Assembly: GCF_029889845.1 (NCBI RefSeq)
Contig: NZ_JARANV010000017.1
Span: 28,952 to 92,951, forward strand
DNA length: 64,000 nucleotides
Origin: Halomonas sp. 25-S5
Lineage (GTDB): Bacteria; Pseudomonadota; Gammaproteobacteria; Pseudomonadales; Halomonadaceae
Direction of reading: 5' to 3'
Shown: positions 1-8,010 of the stretch, piece after piece
How positions within the stretch are numbered: position 1 is the stretch's first letter
How the letters are laid out: each line of letters opens with the position of its first letter
The notes under the pieces: generated by a model
Databases searched by the model: none
What the model was told of the DNA's origin: nothing
What the model saw: only the letters and a program-made list of their open reading frames with translations
Translations under genes and position numbers: made by a program

Positions 1-985
1 CGACGCAGAGCACCATGTCGCCGCGGCGGAACTGGCCGCTGACCGCGGTCACCCCCACCGCCAGCAGGCTGGAGCCGCTGCCCTTGAGCACCTTCACCGC
101 GCCGGCATCCAGGGTCAGGCTGCCGCATACCTGCAGCTGCCCCGCCAGCCAGCGCTTGCGCGCCGCCATTGGCGCCTGCTCGGGCAGCAGCAAGGTACCC
201 AGCCGCTCGCCTTCGGCCAGGCGGCCGAGCACCGCCGGCTGACGACCGCTAGCGATCACCGTGACCGCGCCGGAGCGGGCCGCCAGCTGGGCCGCGCGCA
301 CCTTGGTGGCCATGCCGCCGCGACCGAGCACCCCGCCGCCGCCAGCCACCGCGGCCAGGCTCGGGTCGTCGGCGCGCCCCTCGGCGATCAGCCGCGCCTG
401 GGGATTGCTGCGCGGGTCGGCATCGAACAGCCCCTCCTGGTCGGTGAGGATCACCAGTGCGTCGGCCTCCAGCAGGTTGGCCACCAGGGCCCCCAGGGTG
501 TCGTTGTCGCCGAAGCGGATCTCGTCGGTGACCACGGTGTCGTTCTCGTTGACCACCGGCACCACCCCCAACGCGACCAGAGTGCGCAGCGCCGACCGGG
601 CGTTGAGGTAGCGCTTGCGGTTGGAAAGGTCGTCGTGAGTGAGCAGCACCTGGGCGGAGAGCAGGCCATGGCGGGCGAAGTGGCCCTCGTAGCACTCGGT
701 GAGGCCATTCTGGCCCACCGCCGCCGCGGCCTGCAGTTCGTGGACCGCCGAGGGACGCACCTGCCAGCCCAGGCGCGCCATGCCGGCTGCCACCGCGCCA
801 GAGGAGACCAGCACTACCTCGATGCCGCGACGGTGCAGTTCGGCAATCTGATCCACCCAGCCGCCGATGGCCGCCTCGTCCAGCGCGCGGCCGTCGTTGG
901 TCAATAACGCGCTGCCGATCTTGACCACCACCCGGCGGGCGCCCACCAGCGACTCGCGGCCAGGATTCGCAACCCCTTCCGTCAT
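1..985 (-). CDS. proB: Glutamate 5-kinase (C-terminus cut by window edge)
   Basis: Catalyses ATP-dependent phosphorylation of glutamate, the first step of proline synthesis, in the cytosol. The N-terminus shows the amino-acid-kinase motif [11 protein letters not shown] followed by [11 protein letters not shown]. The middle has the NENDTVV and FGDNDTL substrate/nucleotide segments, and the visible C-terminal part is the start of the PUA domain. About 328 codons are present; the family is about 370 residues, so only the end of the PUA domain is missing. The ATG start is preceded by AGGA six bases upstream. It is the last gene of the rplU-rpmA-obgE-proB arrangement, here separated from obgE by a toxin-antitoxin-like pair. 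Confidence 0.95.
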   Translation of the reverse strand, partial: MTEGVANPGRESLVGARRVVVKIGSALLTNDGRALDEAAIGGWVDQIAELHRRGIEVVLVSSGAVAAGMARLGWQVRPSAVHELQAAAAVGQNGLTECYEGHFARHGLLSAQVLLTHDDLSNRKRYLNARSALRTLVALGVVPVVNENDTVVTDEIRFGDNDTLGALVANLLEADALVILTDQEGLFDADPRSNPQARLIAEGRADDPSLAAVAGGGGVLGRGGMATKVRAAQLAARSGAVTVIASGRQPAVLGRLAEGERLGTLLLPEQAPMAARKRWLAGQLQVCGSLTLDAGAVKVLKGSGSSLLAVGVTAVSGQFRRGDMVLCV

Positions 986-1013
986 CTTGATTCCTGATGT
1001 TGTCTTTGCAGGG

Positions 1014-1355
1014 TTAAGGACGATCACTCAGCTCGACCAAGGGCTCACCCTGCGATAACAGCTCGAGCGCGGCCGGCAACAGCCTCTGCAGCACGTCCCG
1101 CATACGCGCATTCGTAGTGTTCCCCATGGTGATCCAGATGACACGCGGCGGCGGGCCGTGACGCTCTAGAAGATCAGGAAAATCTCGATCCTTGGTCAAC
1201 ACGACAATCTCCGCCTTGCTTGCTGCGGAAAATATCTCCTCATCCGACGCATCACGATAGCCAAGCCAGCGGGCAGAATAGGCCTCGATACCCAGAGTTT
1301 CGGTTATCCAGGGCGCCAGGTGGGGAGACAGTTGAGCATCAACCCAGAGGATCAT
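1014..1355 (-). CDS. DUF5615 PIN-like putative toxin
   Basis: A 113-residue protein of the DUF5615 (Mut7-C/PIN-like) family, often the putative RNase toxin of a two-gene module. The N-terminus [16 protein letters not shown], the central acidic [15 protein letters not shown] with its TKDRDF motif, and the Asp-rich layout match the family as I know it. The start was chosen at the ATG that overlaps the end of the upstream DUF433 gene by four bases (ATGA), implying translational coupling. Base composition is visibly less GC-rich than the neighbours, which fits acquisition. Toxicity is inferred from family and context only. Confidence 0.8.
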   Translation of the reverse strand: MILWVDAQLSPHLAPWITETLGIEAYSARWLGYRDASDEEIFSAASKAEIVVLTKDRDFPDLLERHGPPPRVIWITMGNTTNARMRDVLQRLLPAALELLSQGEPLVELSDRP

Positions 1356-1576
1356 GCCGCAAGGACGGGGTGGCCGAGACGGCGCGCGGCGAACTGCAGA
1401 CACGCCAGGACATCCTCCTGCTCCAGATCCGGCAGCTCTTCGAGCACCTCCTGCGCGGTCAACCCTTGCCCCAGCAAGTCGAGCACATCCACCACCCGGA
1501 TACGCATGCCGCGGACACAGGGCCTGCCCCCGCACTGCGAGGGGTCGATCGTGATACGACGCAACAAGTCACTCAT
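1352..1576 (-). CDS. DUF433 putative antitoxin
   Basis: A 74-residue DUF433 protein, usually the antitoxin partner of a PIN-like DUF5615 toxin. The sequence shows the conserved opening ITIDPSQCGGRPCVRGMRIRV, a DVLDLLGQGLTAQEVLEELPDL helical segment resembling a small winged or ribbon helix, and a short helical tail. It sits directly upstream of the toxin with a four-base overlap and 45 bp downstream of obgE. In relatives proB normally follows obgE closely, so the pair looks inserted. Antitoxin function is inferred. Confidence 0.8.
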   Translation of the reverse strand: MSDLLRRITIDPSQCGGRPCVRGMRIRVVDVLDLLGQGLTAQEVLEELPDLEQEDVLACLQFAARRLGHPVLAA

Positions 1577-1621
1577 CCGGCACCTCCTCTCGTATCGCCC
1601 ACCTGGCCTCAGTCTACTTCA

Positions 1622-2809
1622 TCACGGCGCGTATTCGACCTCGACGTCGTAGTCGTCGTCATCGAAATCGTCGTCACCCTCGTCGGCCGGCTTGCGCTTG
1701 CGGCCCAGGCGTGCCTCGGTGCGGGCCACCGCCTCGTCCTCCATGCGCACGCGCATCTCGCGGGCCCGCTCGGCGGCCTCCTCGTCCTCGTTCTCGAGGC
1801 GGCGCTGCTCGGTGAGCCAGCGGTAGGCGGCCTGGACCAGGGCATCGGTGCCGTCGCTGGAAATCGCCGAGATGCGAAACACCGGCCCCTCCCAGCCGAG
1901 CCGGCGGACGATCTCATCGGCCACCGCCTCGCGCTCCTCGGCCGGCAGCAGGTCGAGCTTGTTGAGCACCAGCCAGCGCGGCAACTCGGCCAGCGCCGGC
2001 GAGAACTCGCCCAGCTCGTGGATGATCGCCTCGGCGGCCGCCACCGGGTCGGACTCGTCGAAGGGCGCCACGTCGACCACATGGAACAGCAACCGGGTGC
2101 GGGTCAGGTGCTTGAGGAAGCGCAGCCCCAGGCCCGCACCGTCGGAGGCACCCTCGATCAGGCCGGGCACGTCGGCCATCACGAAGTGCTCATGCAGGCC
2201 GAGCTTCACCACGCCCAGGTTGGGCACCAGAGTGGTGAACGGATAATTGGCGACCTTGGGCTTGGCCGCAGAGACGGAACGGATCAATGTCGACTTGCCG
2301 GCATTGGGCAGGCCCAGCAGGCCCACGTCGGCCATCACCTTCATCTCGAAGCGCAGGTTACGACGCTCGCCCTCGGTGCCCGGCGTGGTACGCCGCGGCG
2401 CCCGGTTGGTGGAGGACTTGAAGTGGATGTTGCCAAGCCCCCGGCGGCCGCCCTGGGCGACCGGCACCACCTGGCCGATCTCGGTGACGTCGGCGATCAC
2501 CTCGAGGGTATCCTCGTCGATTACCGTGGTGCCCACCGGCACCTTGACGTGCAGGTCATCGCCGGCGCGCCCGCTCATCTGCCGCCCCATGCCGGGCTGG
2601 CCATTCTGCGCCTTGTAGAAGCGCTGGTACTTGAAGTCGATGAGGGTATTGAGGGCATCGTCACCGATCAGGTAGACGCTGCCGCCATGACCCCCATCGC
2701 CGCCGTCGGGGCCACCCTTGGGCACGTACTTCTCGCGGCGGAAGCTCAGGCAGCCATTGCCGCCATTGCCGGCTTCCACGATGATCGAGGCTTCGTCGAC
2801 GAACTGCAT
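1622..2809 (-). CDS. obgE: GTPase ObgE/CgtA
   Basis: Essential ribosome-associated GTPase acting in 50S assembly and stress signalling. The 395-residue protein has the glycine-rich Obg fold (residues 1-158), then a G domain with the P-loop GLPNAGKST (166-174), switch region, DVPGLIEGA and NKLD motifs, and an acidic C-terminal tail ending in a run of Asp. The ATG has AGGAG eight bases upstream. It lies downstream of rplU-rpmA, separated by an intrinsic-terminator-like hairpin, so it is probably expressed by read-through or from its own promoter. Confidence 0.97.
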   Translation of the reverse strand: MQFVDEASIIVEAGNGGNGCLSFRREKYVPKGGPDGGDGGHGGSVYLIGDDALNTLIDFKYQRFYKAQNGQPGMGRQMSGRAGDDLHVKVPVGTTVIDEDTLEVIADVTEIGQVVPVAQGGRRGLGNIHFKSSTNRAPRRTTPGTEGERRNLRFEMKVMADVGLLGLPNAGKSTLIRSVSAAKPKVANYPFTTLVPNLGVVKLGLHEHFVMADVPGLIEGASDGAGLGLRFLKHLTRTRLLFHVVDVAPFDESDPVAAAEAIIHELGEFSPALAELPRWLVLNKLDLLPAEEREAVADEIVRRLGWEGPVFRISAISSDGTDALVQAAYRWLTEQRRLENEDEEAAERAREMRVRMEDEAVARTEARLGRKRKPADEGDDDFDDDDYDVEVEYAP

Positions 2810-2847
2810 CTCTCACTCTCCTGACGGCCTGTGCCGCCATGATACAA

Positions 2848-2873
2848 GAAGGCCCCGCCTGGGCGGGGCCTTC
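2848..2873 (-). terminator. Hairpin between rpmA and obgE
   Basis: A perfect 12-bp stem (GAAGGCCCCGCC with GGCGGGGCCTTC) with a two-base formal loop, followed on the minus strand by TTGTAT. It starts 21 bp after the rpmA stop and ends 38 bp before obgE. It looks like a weak intrinsic terminator or attenuator that would lower obgE expression relative to the ribosomal proteins. Confidence 0.7.
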
Positions 2874-2894
2874 TCGCTGCAAGCGTCAGGGGTC

Positions 2895-3152
2895 TCAGGC
2901 GGAGACGATACTGACGAACTTGCGGTTCTTCGGACCCTTGATCTCGAACTTGACTACGCCCTCGTCCAGCGCGAACAGCGTGTGGTCCTTGCCGATACCG
3001 ACGCCGGTACCGGCGTGGAACTTGGTGCCACGCTGGCGCACGATGATGTTGCCCGGGTTGACGACCTGGCCGCCGAACAGCTTGACGCCGAGGCGTTTGG
3101 ATTCGCTGTCGCGACCGTTACGGGTGGAACCCGCTGCCTTCTTGTGAGCCAT
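2895..3152 (-). CDS. rpmA: 50S ribosomal protein L27
   Basis: An 85-residue L27, a component of the 50S subunit near the peptidyl-transferase centre. The N-terminus [16 protein letters not shown] and the segment [21 protein letters not shown] are characteristic, and the length equals that of the E. coli protein. It follows rplU by about 60 bp in the same transcription unit. Confidence 0.97.
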   Translation of the reverse strand: MAHKKAAGSTRNGRDSESKRLGVKLFGGQVVNPGNIIVRQRGTKFHAGTGVGIGKDHTLFALDEGVVKFEIKGPKNRKFVSIVSA

Positions 3153-3210
3153 TGCAAAATCCTCGCTCGTTCAGGGGAGTCTCTCGAAAAGCGTTCCGCT
3201 GGCGCGGCGC

Positions 3211-3522
3211 TTACGCAGAGATCCCGGTGATCTTGACTTCAGTGAACCACTGGCGGTGGCCCTGACGCTTCATGCTGTGCTTGCGACGACGGAACTTGAT
3301 GATGGTGACCTTGTCACCACGGCCGTGGGAGACGACCTCGGCCGCCACCTTGGCACCGTCGATCAGCGGGGCGCCGATCGTGACGTCCTCGTCGTTGCCG
3401 ACCAGCAGGACCTCGTCGAATTCGATCGTGTCGCCGGTCGGCACTTCCAGCTTCTCGAGCTTGAGAGTCTGGCCTTCCTGAACGCGGTACTGCTTGCCAC
3501 CGCTCTTGATAACTGCGTACAT
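3211..3522 (-). CDS. rplU: 50S ribosomal protein L21
   Basis: A 103-residue L21. It opens [14 protein letters not shown] and carries the family signature [16 protein letters not shown] near the C-terminus. The reading frame stays open far upstream, but this ATG gives the standard L21 length and is preceded by GGAG; upstream extensions would cross the promoter at 3628-3656. It is the first gene of the rplU-rpmA-obgE unit, divergent from ispB. Confidence 0.97.
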   Translation of the reverse strand: MYAVIKSGGKQYRVQEGQTLKLEKLEVPTGDTIEFDEVLLVGNDEDVTIGAPLIDGAKVAAEVVSHGRGDKVTIIKFRRRKHSMKRQGHRQWFTEVKITGISA

Positions 3523-3627
3523 GCTTTTTTCTCCAGGACTCATCGGGTGTTGGCTCTTCATCGACCTGCTGCGAGTGGCGCCCCTTCCGGCAGCCATCTG
3601 ACAGGGAGCATGATGAGTGGGTCGCGG

Positions 3628-3656
3628 ATTATAACCGCGGGCGAACGACCGCACAA
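3628..3656 (-). promoter_or_regulatory. Promoter of rplU-rpmA-obgE
   Basis: On the minus strand TTGTGC and TATAAT are separated by exactly 17 bp, followed by a GC-rich discriminator (CCGCGACC) typical of growth-rate-controlled promoters. It lies about 105 bp upstream of the rplU start in the divergent rplU/ispB spacer. Confidence 0.75.
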
Positions 3657-3815
3657 CCCGTGAGGCAGGCTCCCGGGGGCGAGGTCGGCGACCCTGCCGA
3701 GGGCCCGCCAGCACCGGCTTGACGCCCCCATGGGGGCCCCATAGCATGGCCGGCAACCCGATGCCCGAAGAGGCGCCCGTCGCCCCGGCCCCACCTACCC
3801 GTCGAAACCGCCTCC

Positions 3816-4823
3816 ATGCCAGCCAACCCCTCACCGCCCCAGTCACCCAGCACCGCTCCCGCATCGCCCCTGCATGCCGCGGTCGCCGATGACTTCCTCG
3901 CCGTGGACCGCACGATCATGGACCAGCTCGCCTCGCGCGTCCCGCTGGTGGAGACCATCGGCCAGTACATCATCGAGAGCGGCGGCAAGCGGTTGCGCCC
4001 GCTGCTGGTGCTGCTGGCGGCGCGCTCACTGGGCTACGCGGGCGACCGGCACATCACCCTGGCCACCCTGGTCGAGTTCATGCACACCTCGACGCTGCTG
4101 CATGACGACGTGGTCGACGAGTCCCACCTGCGCCGCGGCAAGGCCACGGCCAACGATGCCTGGGGCAACGCCCCCTCGGTGCTGGTGGGCGACTTCCTCT
4201 ACTCCCGCTCCTTCCAGATGATGGTGGAAGTGGGGTCCATGCGCATCATGAACGTGCTCTCGCGGGCCACCTGCACCATTGCCGAGGGCGAGGTGCAGCA
4301 GCTCACCAACGTGGGCAACCCCGACACCGACGAGGCGACCTACTTCGAGACCATCCAGGGCAAGACCGCCATGCTCTTCGAGGCGGCCTCCCACAGCGGC
4401 GCCATCCTCGCCGACGCCACCCCGGAACAGGAAGTGGCGCTGCAATACTACGGCCGCTACCTGGGCCTGGCCTTCCAGCTGATCGACGACCTGCTCGACT
4501 ACCAGGGCGACGCCGAGGCGATGGGCAAGAACGTGGGCGATGACCTGGCCGAGGGCAAGCCGACCCTGCCGCTGATCAAGGCCATGGTCGCCGGCACCCC
4601 CGCGCAGCGAGACCTGGTGCGCCAGGCCATCCGCGAGGGCGGCCTCGAGCACCTGGACGAGGTGCTGGCCATCGTCCGCGACACCGGCGCCCTGGACTAC
4701 ACCCGGGCCCGCGCCGAGGAGATGGCCGACAAGGCCCTGGCACAGCTCGACGCGCTGCCCGAGAGCCCCTTCCGCGACAGCATGGCCCAGCTCGCCCGCC
4801 TGGCCGTTGACCGGCAGAACTGA
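3816..4823 (+). CDS. ispB: Octaprenyl diphosphate synthase (polyprenyl synthetase)
   Basis: Trans-prenyltransferase that extends farnesyl diphosphate to the ubiquinone side chain in the cytosol. The 335-residue protein has both aspartate-rich motifs, DDVVD (97-101) and DDLLD (224-228), and the family GGKRLRP segment near residues 56-62. The Pro/Ser-rich first 18 residues are not conserved, so a slightly later start is possible. It is divergent from rplU, the usual arrangement in gammaproteobacteria. Confidence 0.93.
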   Translation: MPANPSPPQSPSTAPASPLHAAVADDFLAVDRTIMDQLASRVPLVETIGQYIIESGGKRLRPLLVLLAARSLGYAGDRHITLATLVEFMHTSTLLHDDVVDESHLRRGKATANDAWGNAPSVLVGDFLYSRSFQMMVEVGSMRIMNVLSRATCTIAEGEVQQLTNVGNPDTDEATYFETIQGKTAMLFEAASHSGAILADATPEQEVALQYYGRYLGLAFQLIDDLLDYQGDAEAMGKNVGDDLAEGKPTLPLIKAMVAGTPAQRDLVRQAIREGGLEHLDEVLAIVRDTGALDYTRARAEEMADKALAQLDALPESPFRDSMAQLARLAVDRQN

Positions 4824-4846
4824 GCGCCGCAAAGCCGCTCAGGGGG

Positions 4847-4875
4847 CTTGCATGCCGGCACGGCTTGCGTATAAT
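4847..4875 (+). promoter_or_regulatory. Promoter of tRNA-Pro
   Basis: A perfect TATAAT lies 17 bp after a weak -35 (CTTGCA, or TTGCAT with 16-bp spacing), followed by a GC-rich discriminator GCGCTCC. It precedes the tRNA by about 40 bp. Confidence 0.7.
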
Positions 4876-4915
4876 GCGCTCCGTCGGTCAGCACAGCCCC
4901 GACGCTTAAAAAATT

Positions 4916-4992
4916 CGGAGTATAGCTCAGCTTGGTAGAGCGCTGCCTTCGGGAGGCAGAGGTCGTAGGTTCGAATCCTGCTACTCCGACCA
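4916..4992 (+). tRNA. tRNA-Pro (CGG)
   Basis: A 77-nt cloverleaf with acceptor stem CGGAGTA paired with TACTCCG, an encoded ACCA tail, anticodon stem CTGCC/GGCAG with loop TTCGGGA giving anticodon CGG, and T-loop GTTCGAATC. It reads CCG proline codons and is followed by its own terminator. Confidence 0.97.
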
Positions 4993-5002
4993 AGAATTCA
5001 GT

Positions 5003-5042
5003 AAAAACGGCCACTTAGCTCACATGAGCGGCGGCCGTTTTT
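5003..5042 (+). terminator. Intrinsic terminator of tRNA-Pro
   Basis: The stem AAAAACGGCC pairs with GGCCGTTTTT, with a small inner GCTC/GAGC pairing, and ends in a T tract. The A tract on the other side means it may also terminate transcription from the minus strand. Confidence 0.85.
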
Positions 5043-5089
5043 CGTTTCGCCCAATCAGGTGACGCCCAAGACGCGCGCGCGTCCGCCCC

Positions 5090-6019
5090 TCACGCCCCTC
5101 TTGCGCCCCACAGCCGCTGCCCCAGGGTCACCGCGGCCAGCACGGCCGCGCCCACCACCAGGCCGAAGAGCATATTGAGCAGCGACGGGCCCAGGCCATG
5201 GACCACGGCACCGAGTCCCGGGATGTCGAATTGCGCCTCGGCCACGCCCTGGATCAGATGGTGGACCACGGGGATGCCATGGGTGAGGATGCCGCCGCCG
5301 ACCAGGAACATCGCCAGGGTACCGACCACCGACAGCCCCCTCATCAGGTAGGGCGCCCCCGCCAGCAGGCCACGCCCCAGCCCACTGAGCAGGCCGTTGC
5401 GTCGGCTCAGGTACAGCCCCAGATCGTCGATCTTGACGATGCCGGCCACCAGGCCATAGACCCCCAGGGTCATCAGCAGGCCGATCCCCACCAGCACCGC
5501 GACCTGCTGTGTCAGGGCGACACCCGCCACCGTGCCCAGGGTGATGACGATGATCTCGGCAGAGAGGATGAAGTCGGTGCGAACCGCCCCCCGAATCTTG
5601 TCCTTCTCGAAGGCCCGCATGTCGACCTGCTCGTCGGCCATCGCCGCGAGGCGCCGGCGATGCGCCTCATCTTCCTCGCCGCCGTGCAGGAACTTGTGCG
5701 CCAGCTTCTCGAACCCCTCGTAGCAGAGGTAGGCCCCGCCGAACATCAGCAGCAGGGTGACTGCCCAAGGCAGCAGGGCACTGACCAGCAGCGCCGCCGG
5801 AATCAGGATCAGCTTGTTGACCAGCGAGCCCCGGGCCACCGCCCAGACCACCGGCAGTTCCCGGTCGGCGTCGACGCCAGTGACCTGCTGGGCGTTGAGG
5901 GCCAGGTCGTCCCCCAGCACGCCAGCAGTCTTCTTGGCCGCCACCTTGGTCATCAACGAGACATCGTCAAGGATGGTGGCGATGTCGTCGATCAGGGTGA
6001 GAAGACTGCTGCCGGCCAC
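5090..6019 (-). CDS. DUF808 (YedI-like) inner-membrane protein
   Basis: A 309-residue DUF808/YedI family protein of unknown function. It opens with the conserved segment AGSSLLTLIDDIATILDDVS, followed by several hydrophobic segments (about residues 68-95, 150-190, 215-245 and 280-300). A hydrophilic loop contains AFEKDKIRGAVRTDFILSAEI, which is strongly conserved in the family. The start codon is GTG, with AGGAG eight bases upstream. It is followed by the minus-strand usp gene in the same direction. Function is unknown; it is predicted to be a polytopic membrane protein. Confidence 0.85.
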   Translation of the reverse strand: MAGSSLLTLIDDIATILDDVSLMTKVAAKKTAGVLGDDLALNAQQVTGVDADRELPVVWAVARGSLVNKLILIPAALLVSALLPWAVTLLLMFGGAYLCYEGFEKLAHKFLHGGEEDEAHRRRLAAMADEQVDMRAFEKDKIRGAVRTDFILSAEIIVITLGTVAGVALTQQVAVLVGIGLLMTLGVYGLVAGIVKIDDLGLYLSRRNGLLSGLGRGLLAGAPYLMRGLSVVGTLAMFLVGGGILTHGIPVVHHLIQGVAEAQFDIPGLGAVVHGLGPSLLNMLFGLVVGAAVLAAVTLGQRLWGARGA

Positions 6020-6075
6020 GGTAGGGGCTCCTTGTCATTGGGCAGTCCCGCATGTCCGGCGGGCACCAGCGCGCC

Positions 6076-6528
6076 TCAGGTCACGGTAATGACGGTGCAG
6101 CCGGCGGTGTGACTGACCTTGTGGGAGACGCTGCCGAACACCATACCACGCACGTCGCTGACACCACGGCTGCCCATGACGATGGCATCGACGCCGAGCG
6201 CCTCGGCTTCGCCGACGATCAGCTCCGCCTGACGGCCCTGGCGGATCACCTCCTTGACCTCGATGCCGGAGAGATCGACGGTGGCGCGAGCCTTGTCGAT
6301 CACCTTGTGGGCCTCCTCCTTCATCCCGGCCGCCAGCTTCTCCCGGTCTTCCTCGGAGAAGGGTTCGGCGGTGCCGCCGGTGAACAGACCGAGGTTGTCC
6401 GGCGGGAACTCGGCCACGGTCATCAGGTGCAGGACGGCGGAGGTCCCCTTCGCCAGCTGGGCGGCCACCTGGAGCGCCTTCTCGGCATGGCTGGAGCCGT
6501 CGAGGGGTACGAGGATTGACTGGTACAT
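6076..6528 (-). CDS. Universal stress protein (UspA family)
   Basis: A 150-residue single-domain Usp. It begins MYQSILVPLDGSSHAEKAL and carries the ATP-binding signature G-2x-G-9x-G(S) in the stretch MGSRGVSDVRGMVFGS, so it belongs to the nucleotide-binding type. The acidic central part EPFSEEDREKLAAG is typical of the family. A perfect palindrome lies in its presumed 5' leader. The client or stress cannot be told from sequence. Confidence 0.92.
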   Translation of the reverse strand: MYQSILVPLDGSSHAEKALQVAAQLAKGTSAVLHLMTVAEFPPDNLGLFTGGTAEPFSEEDREKLAAGMKEEAHKVIDKARATVDLSGIEVKEVIRQGRQAELIVGEAEALGVDAIVMGSRGVSDVRGMVFGSVSHKVSHTAGCTVITVT

Positions 6529-6553
6529 GATTTCTTCCCTTCAGAGACATACC

Positions 6554-6573
6554 GGGGTGCCGCGCGGCACCCC
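6554..6573 (-). promoter_or_regulatory. 20-bp perfect palindrome in the usp leader
   Basis: GGGGTGCC, GCGC, GGCACCCC forms an uninterrupted palindrome 26 bp upstream of the usp start. There is no T tract, so it is not a good terminator. It could be a leader hairpin or a protein-binding site. Confidence 0.4.
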
Positions 6574-6736
6574 ACCTGAATCCTAGCCTAGTCGCTGACA
6601 ACAATCCGGCAATGTCCTAGGTCAAGCGCGTGAGCCGAAACCCATCAGCGGCCGGGCAAGGCGTATCGCCGCGGTGGCTTTTGCACCAGCGGCTGCATTG
6701 GTGTCGGCAGGCGAGGCGCCTGGCCGCCGGGCCCGC

Positions 6737-6979
6737 TCAGTCCGCATCGCCGTCATCATCGGCCAGGCGCCTGGCCATGGCCTTGCGCGCCTTGTTGCGG
6801 TGGTAGAGACGGACCAGGGCGATCCACAGGGCGGCCACCACCATGGCCGCCAGGGTCCAGCCCTGCCAGGGACGCGCAGCATCCCCCATCAGGGTCTCCA
6901 GGGTGATGATCAGGACAAAGCCCGTCGCCTGGCTGGCGATCGCCAGGGCGCGCAGGGTATCGAAGGCCGGTCGTGCCAT
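6737..6979 (-). CDS. Small two-helix membrane protein, unknown
   Basis: An unrecognised 80-residue protein. It has two hydrophobic segments (about 10-28 and 40-58) and a basic then acidic tail (HRNKARKAMARRL, then DDDGDAD). The ATG has a good GGGAG ribosome-binding site, which supports translation. It is divergent from the thioredoxin-like gene at 7096. No function is proposed. Confidence 0.6.
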   Translation of the reverse strand: MARPAFDTLRALAIASQATGFVLIITLETLMGDAARPWQGWTLAAMVVAALWIALVRLYHRNKARKAMARRLADDDGDAD

Positions 6980-7095
6980 GAGTGCTCCCGCTGGATGACA
7001 GCCCTGCCCGCCGGCAGTAGGCTTGGCGAAACGAATGCGCCCAGTGTACCCGCTGCGGTGCCCGCCGCCGACCTCTCGGGAGTCACCGTCACGCC

Positions 7096-7896
7096 ATGGA
7101 TGCCATCGCCCTGGGGCCCGTCCTGATCGCGCTGCCGCGTCTCTATGCCTTCCTCGCCGCCCTGATCCTGCTGGCCGCCAGCGCCTTCCTGCTCGGCCTG
7201 CCCCGGGGCCGCCATGCCCGCTGGTTCAACGGCCTGCTGCTGGTCTGGCTGGTCGGCGCCCGCCTGGGGCATGGGCTGATGAACCTGGCCGCCTATGCCG
7301 AGGCGCCACTGGACATCCTCAAGCTCTGGCAGCCCGGCTACCATGGCCTCTGGGGCCTGCTGGCCGCGCTGGGCTGGACTGCCTGGACGCTGCGCGACCG
7401 GCTGGGGGCGATGCTGGGCGGCATGGCCCTGGCGCTGGGCGCCTCGCTGCTGTGGCTAACGCTGGTCACCCTGGCCCCGCTCGGCGGCGGCATGGCCCTG
7501 CGCGAGCTGCCCGACCTCGCCCTGGAGAACCTCGACGGCGAGCAGGTAAACTTGGCCTCGCTGTCCGGCGAGCGGGTGGTGGTCAACCTCTGGGCCACCT
7601 GGTGCCCACCCTGCCGTCGCGAGATGCCAATATTAGCCGAGGCCGACGCCCGCGAGGGCGTCACCGTGGTGATCGTCAACCAGGGCGAGGAGCTGCTGCA
7701 GGTGGTGCGCTATCTCGATGACCAGGGCCTCGACTTCCGCCATGCCCTTCTCGACCCGCGCCAGCGGCTGATGGTGCTGGCGGAGTCCCCGGGCCTGCCC
7801 ACCACTCTGCTGTTCGACGGCGAGGGCCGCGCCCTGGATCAGCACGTGGGGGAACTCACCCGCGCCCGGCTGTCGACATGGCTGGAGGAGCGCTGA
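7096..7896 (+). CDS. TlpA-like thioredoxin with multi-span membrane anchor
   Basis: A 266-residue membrane protein. The N-terminal half has about four hydrophobic segments and a stretch (GARLGHGLMNL, then PLDILKLWQPG) resembling part of prolipoprotein diacylglyceryl transferase. The C-terminal half is a thioredoxin fold of the TlpA/ResA type with the active site WCPPC at residues 169-173 and a cis-Pro segment GLPTT. It is predicted to be a periplasm-facing thiol-disulfide reductase. The start codon lacks a well-placed ribosome-binding site, so the exact start is uncertain. It lies 114 bp before rapA. Confidence 0.85.
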   Translation: MDAIALGPVLIALPRLYAFLAALILLAASAFLLGLPRGRHARWFNGLLLVWLVGARLGHGLMNLAAYAEAPLDILKLWQPGYHGLWGLLAALGWTAWTLRDRLGAMLGGMALALGASLLWLTLVTLAPLGGGMALRELPDLALENLDGEQVNLASLSGERVVVNLWATWCPPCRREMPILAEADAREGVTVVIVNQGEELLQVVRYLDDQGLDFRHALLDPRQRLMVLAESPGLPTTLLFDGEGRALDQHVGELTRARLSTWLEER

Positions 7897-8010
7897 TCGA
7901 AGCGAGTGCTTAAGCCGCGCCGGGCTTTGCTGTACGATACCGCGCCCTGTCGCCGCCGGGCCGGGTGTGGCCAGCGGCACCGAACCGATCCCAAGCATCC
8001 CCGAGGCACC

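Noticed and set aside
6600..6640. Anr/FNR-type box upstream of usp
   Set aside because: On the minus strand TTGACC-TAGG-ACATTG is only half of TTGAT-N4-ATCAA; the right half does not match, so the site is not supported.
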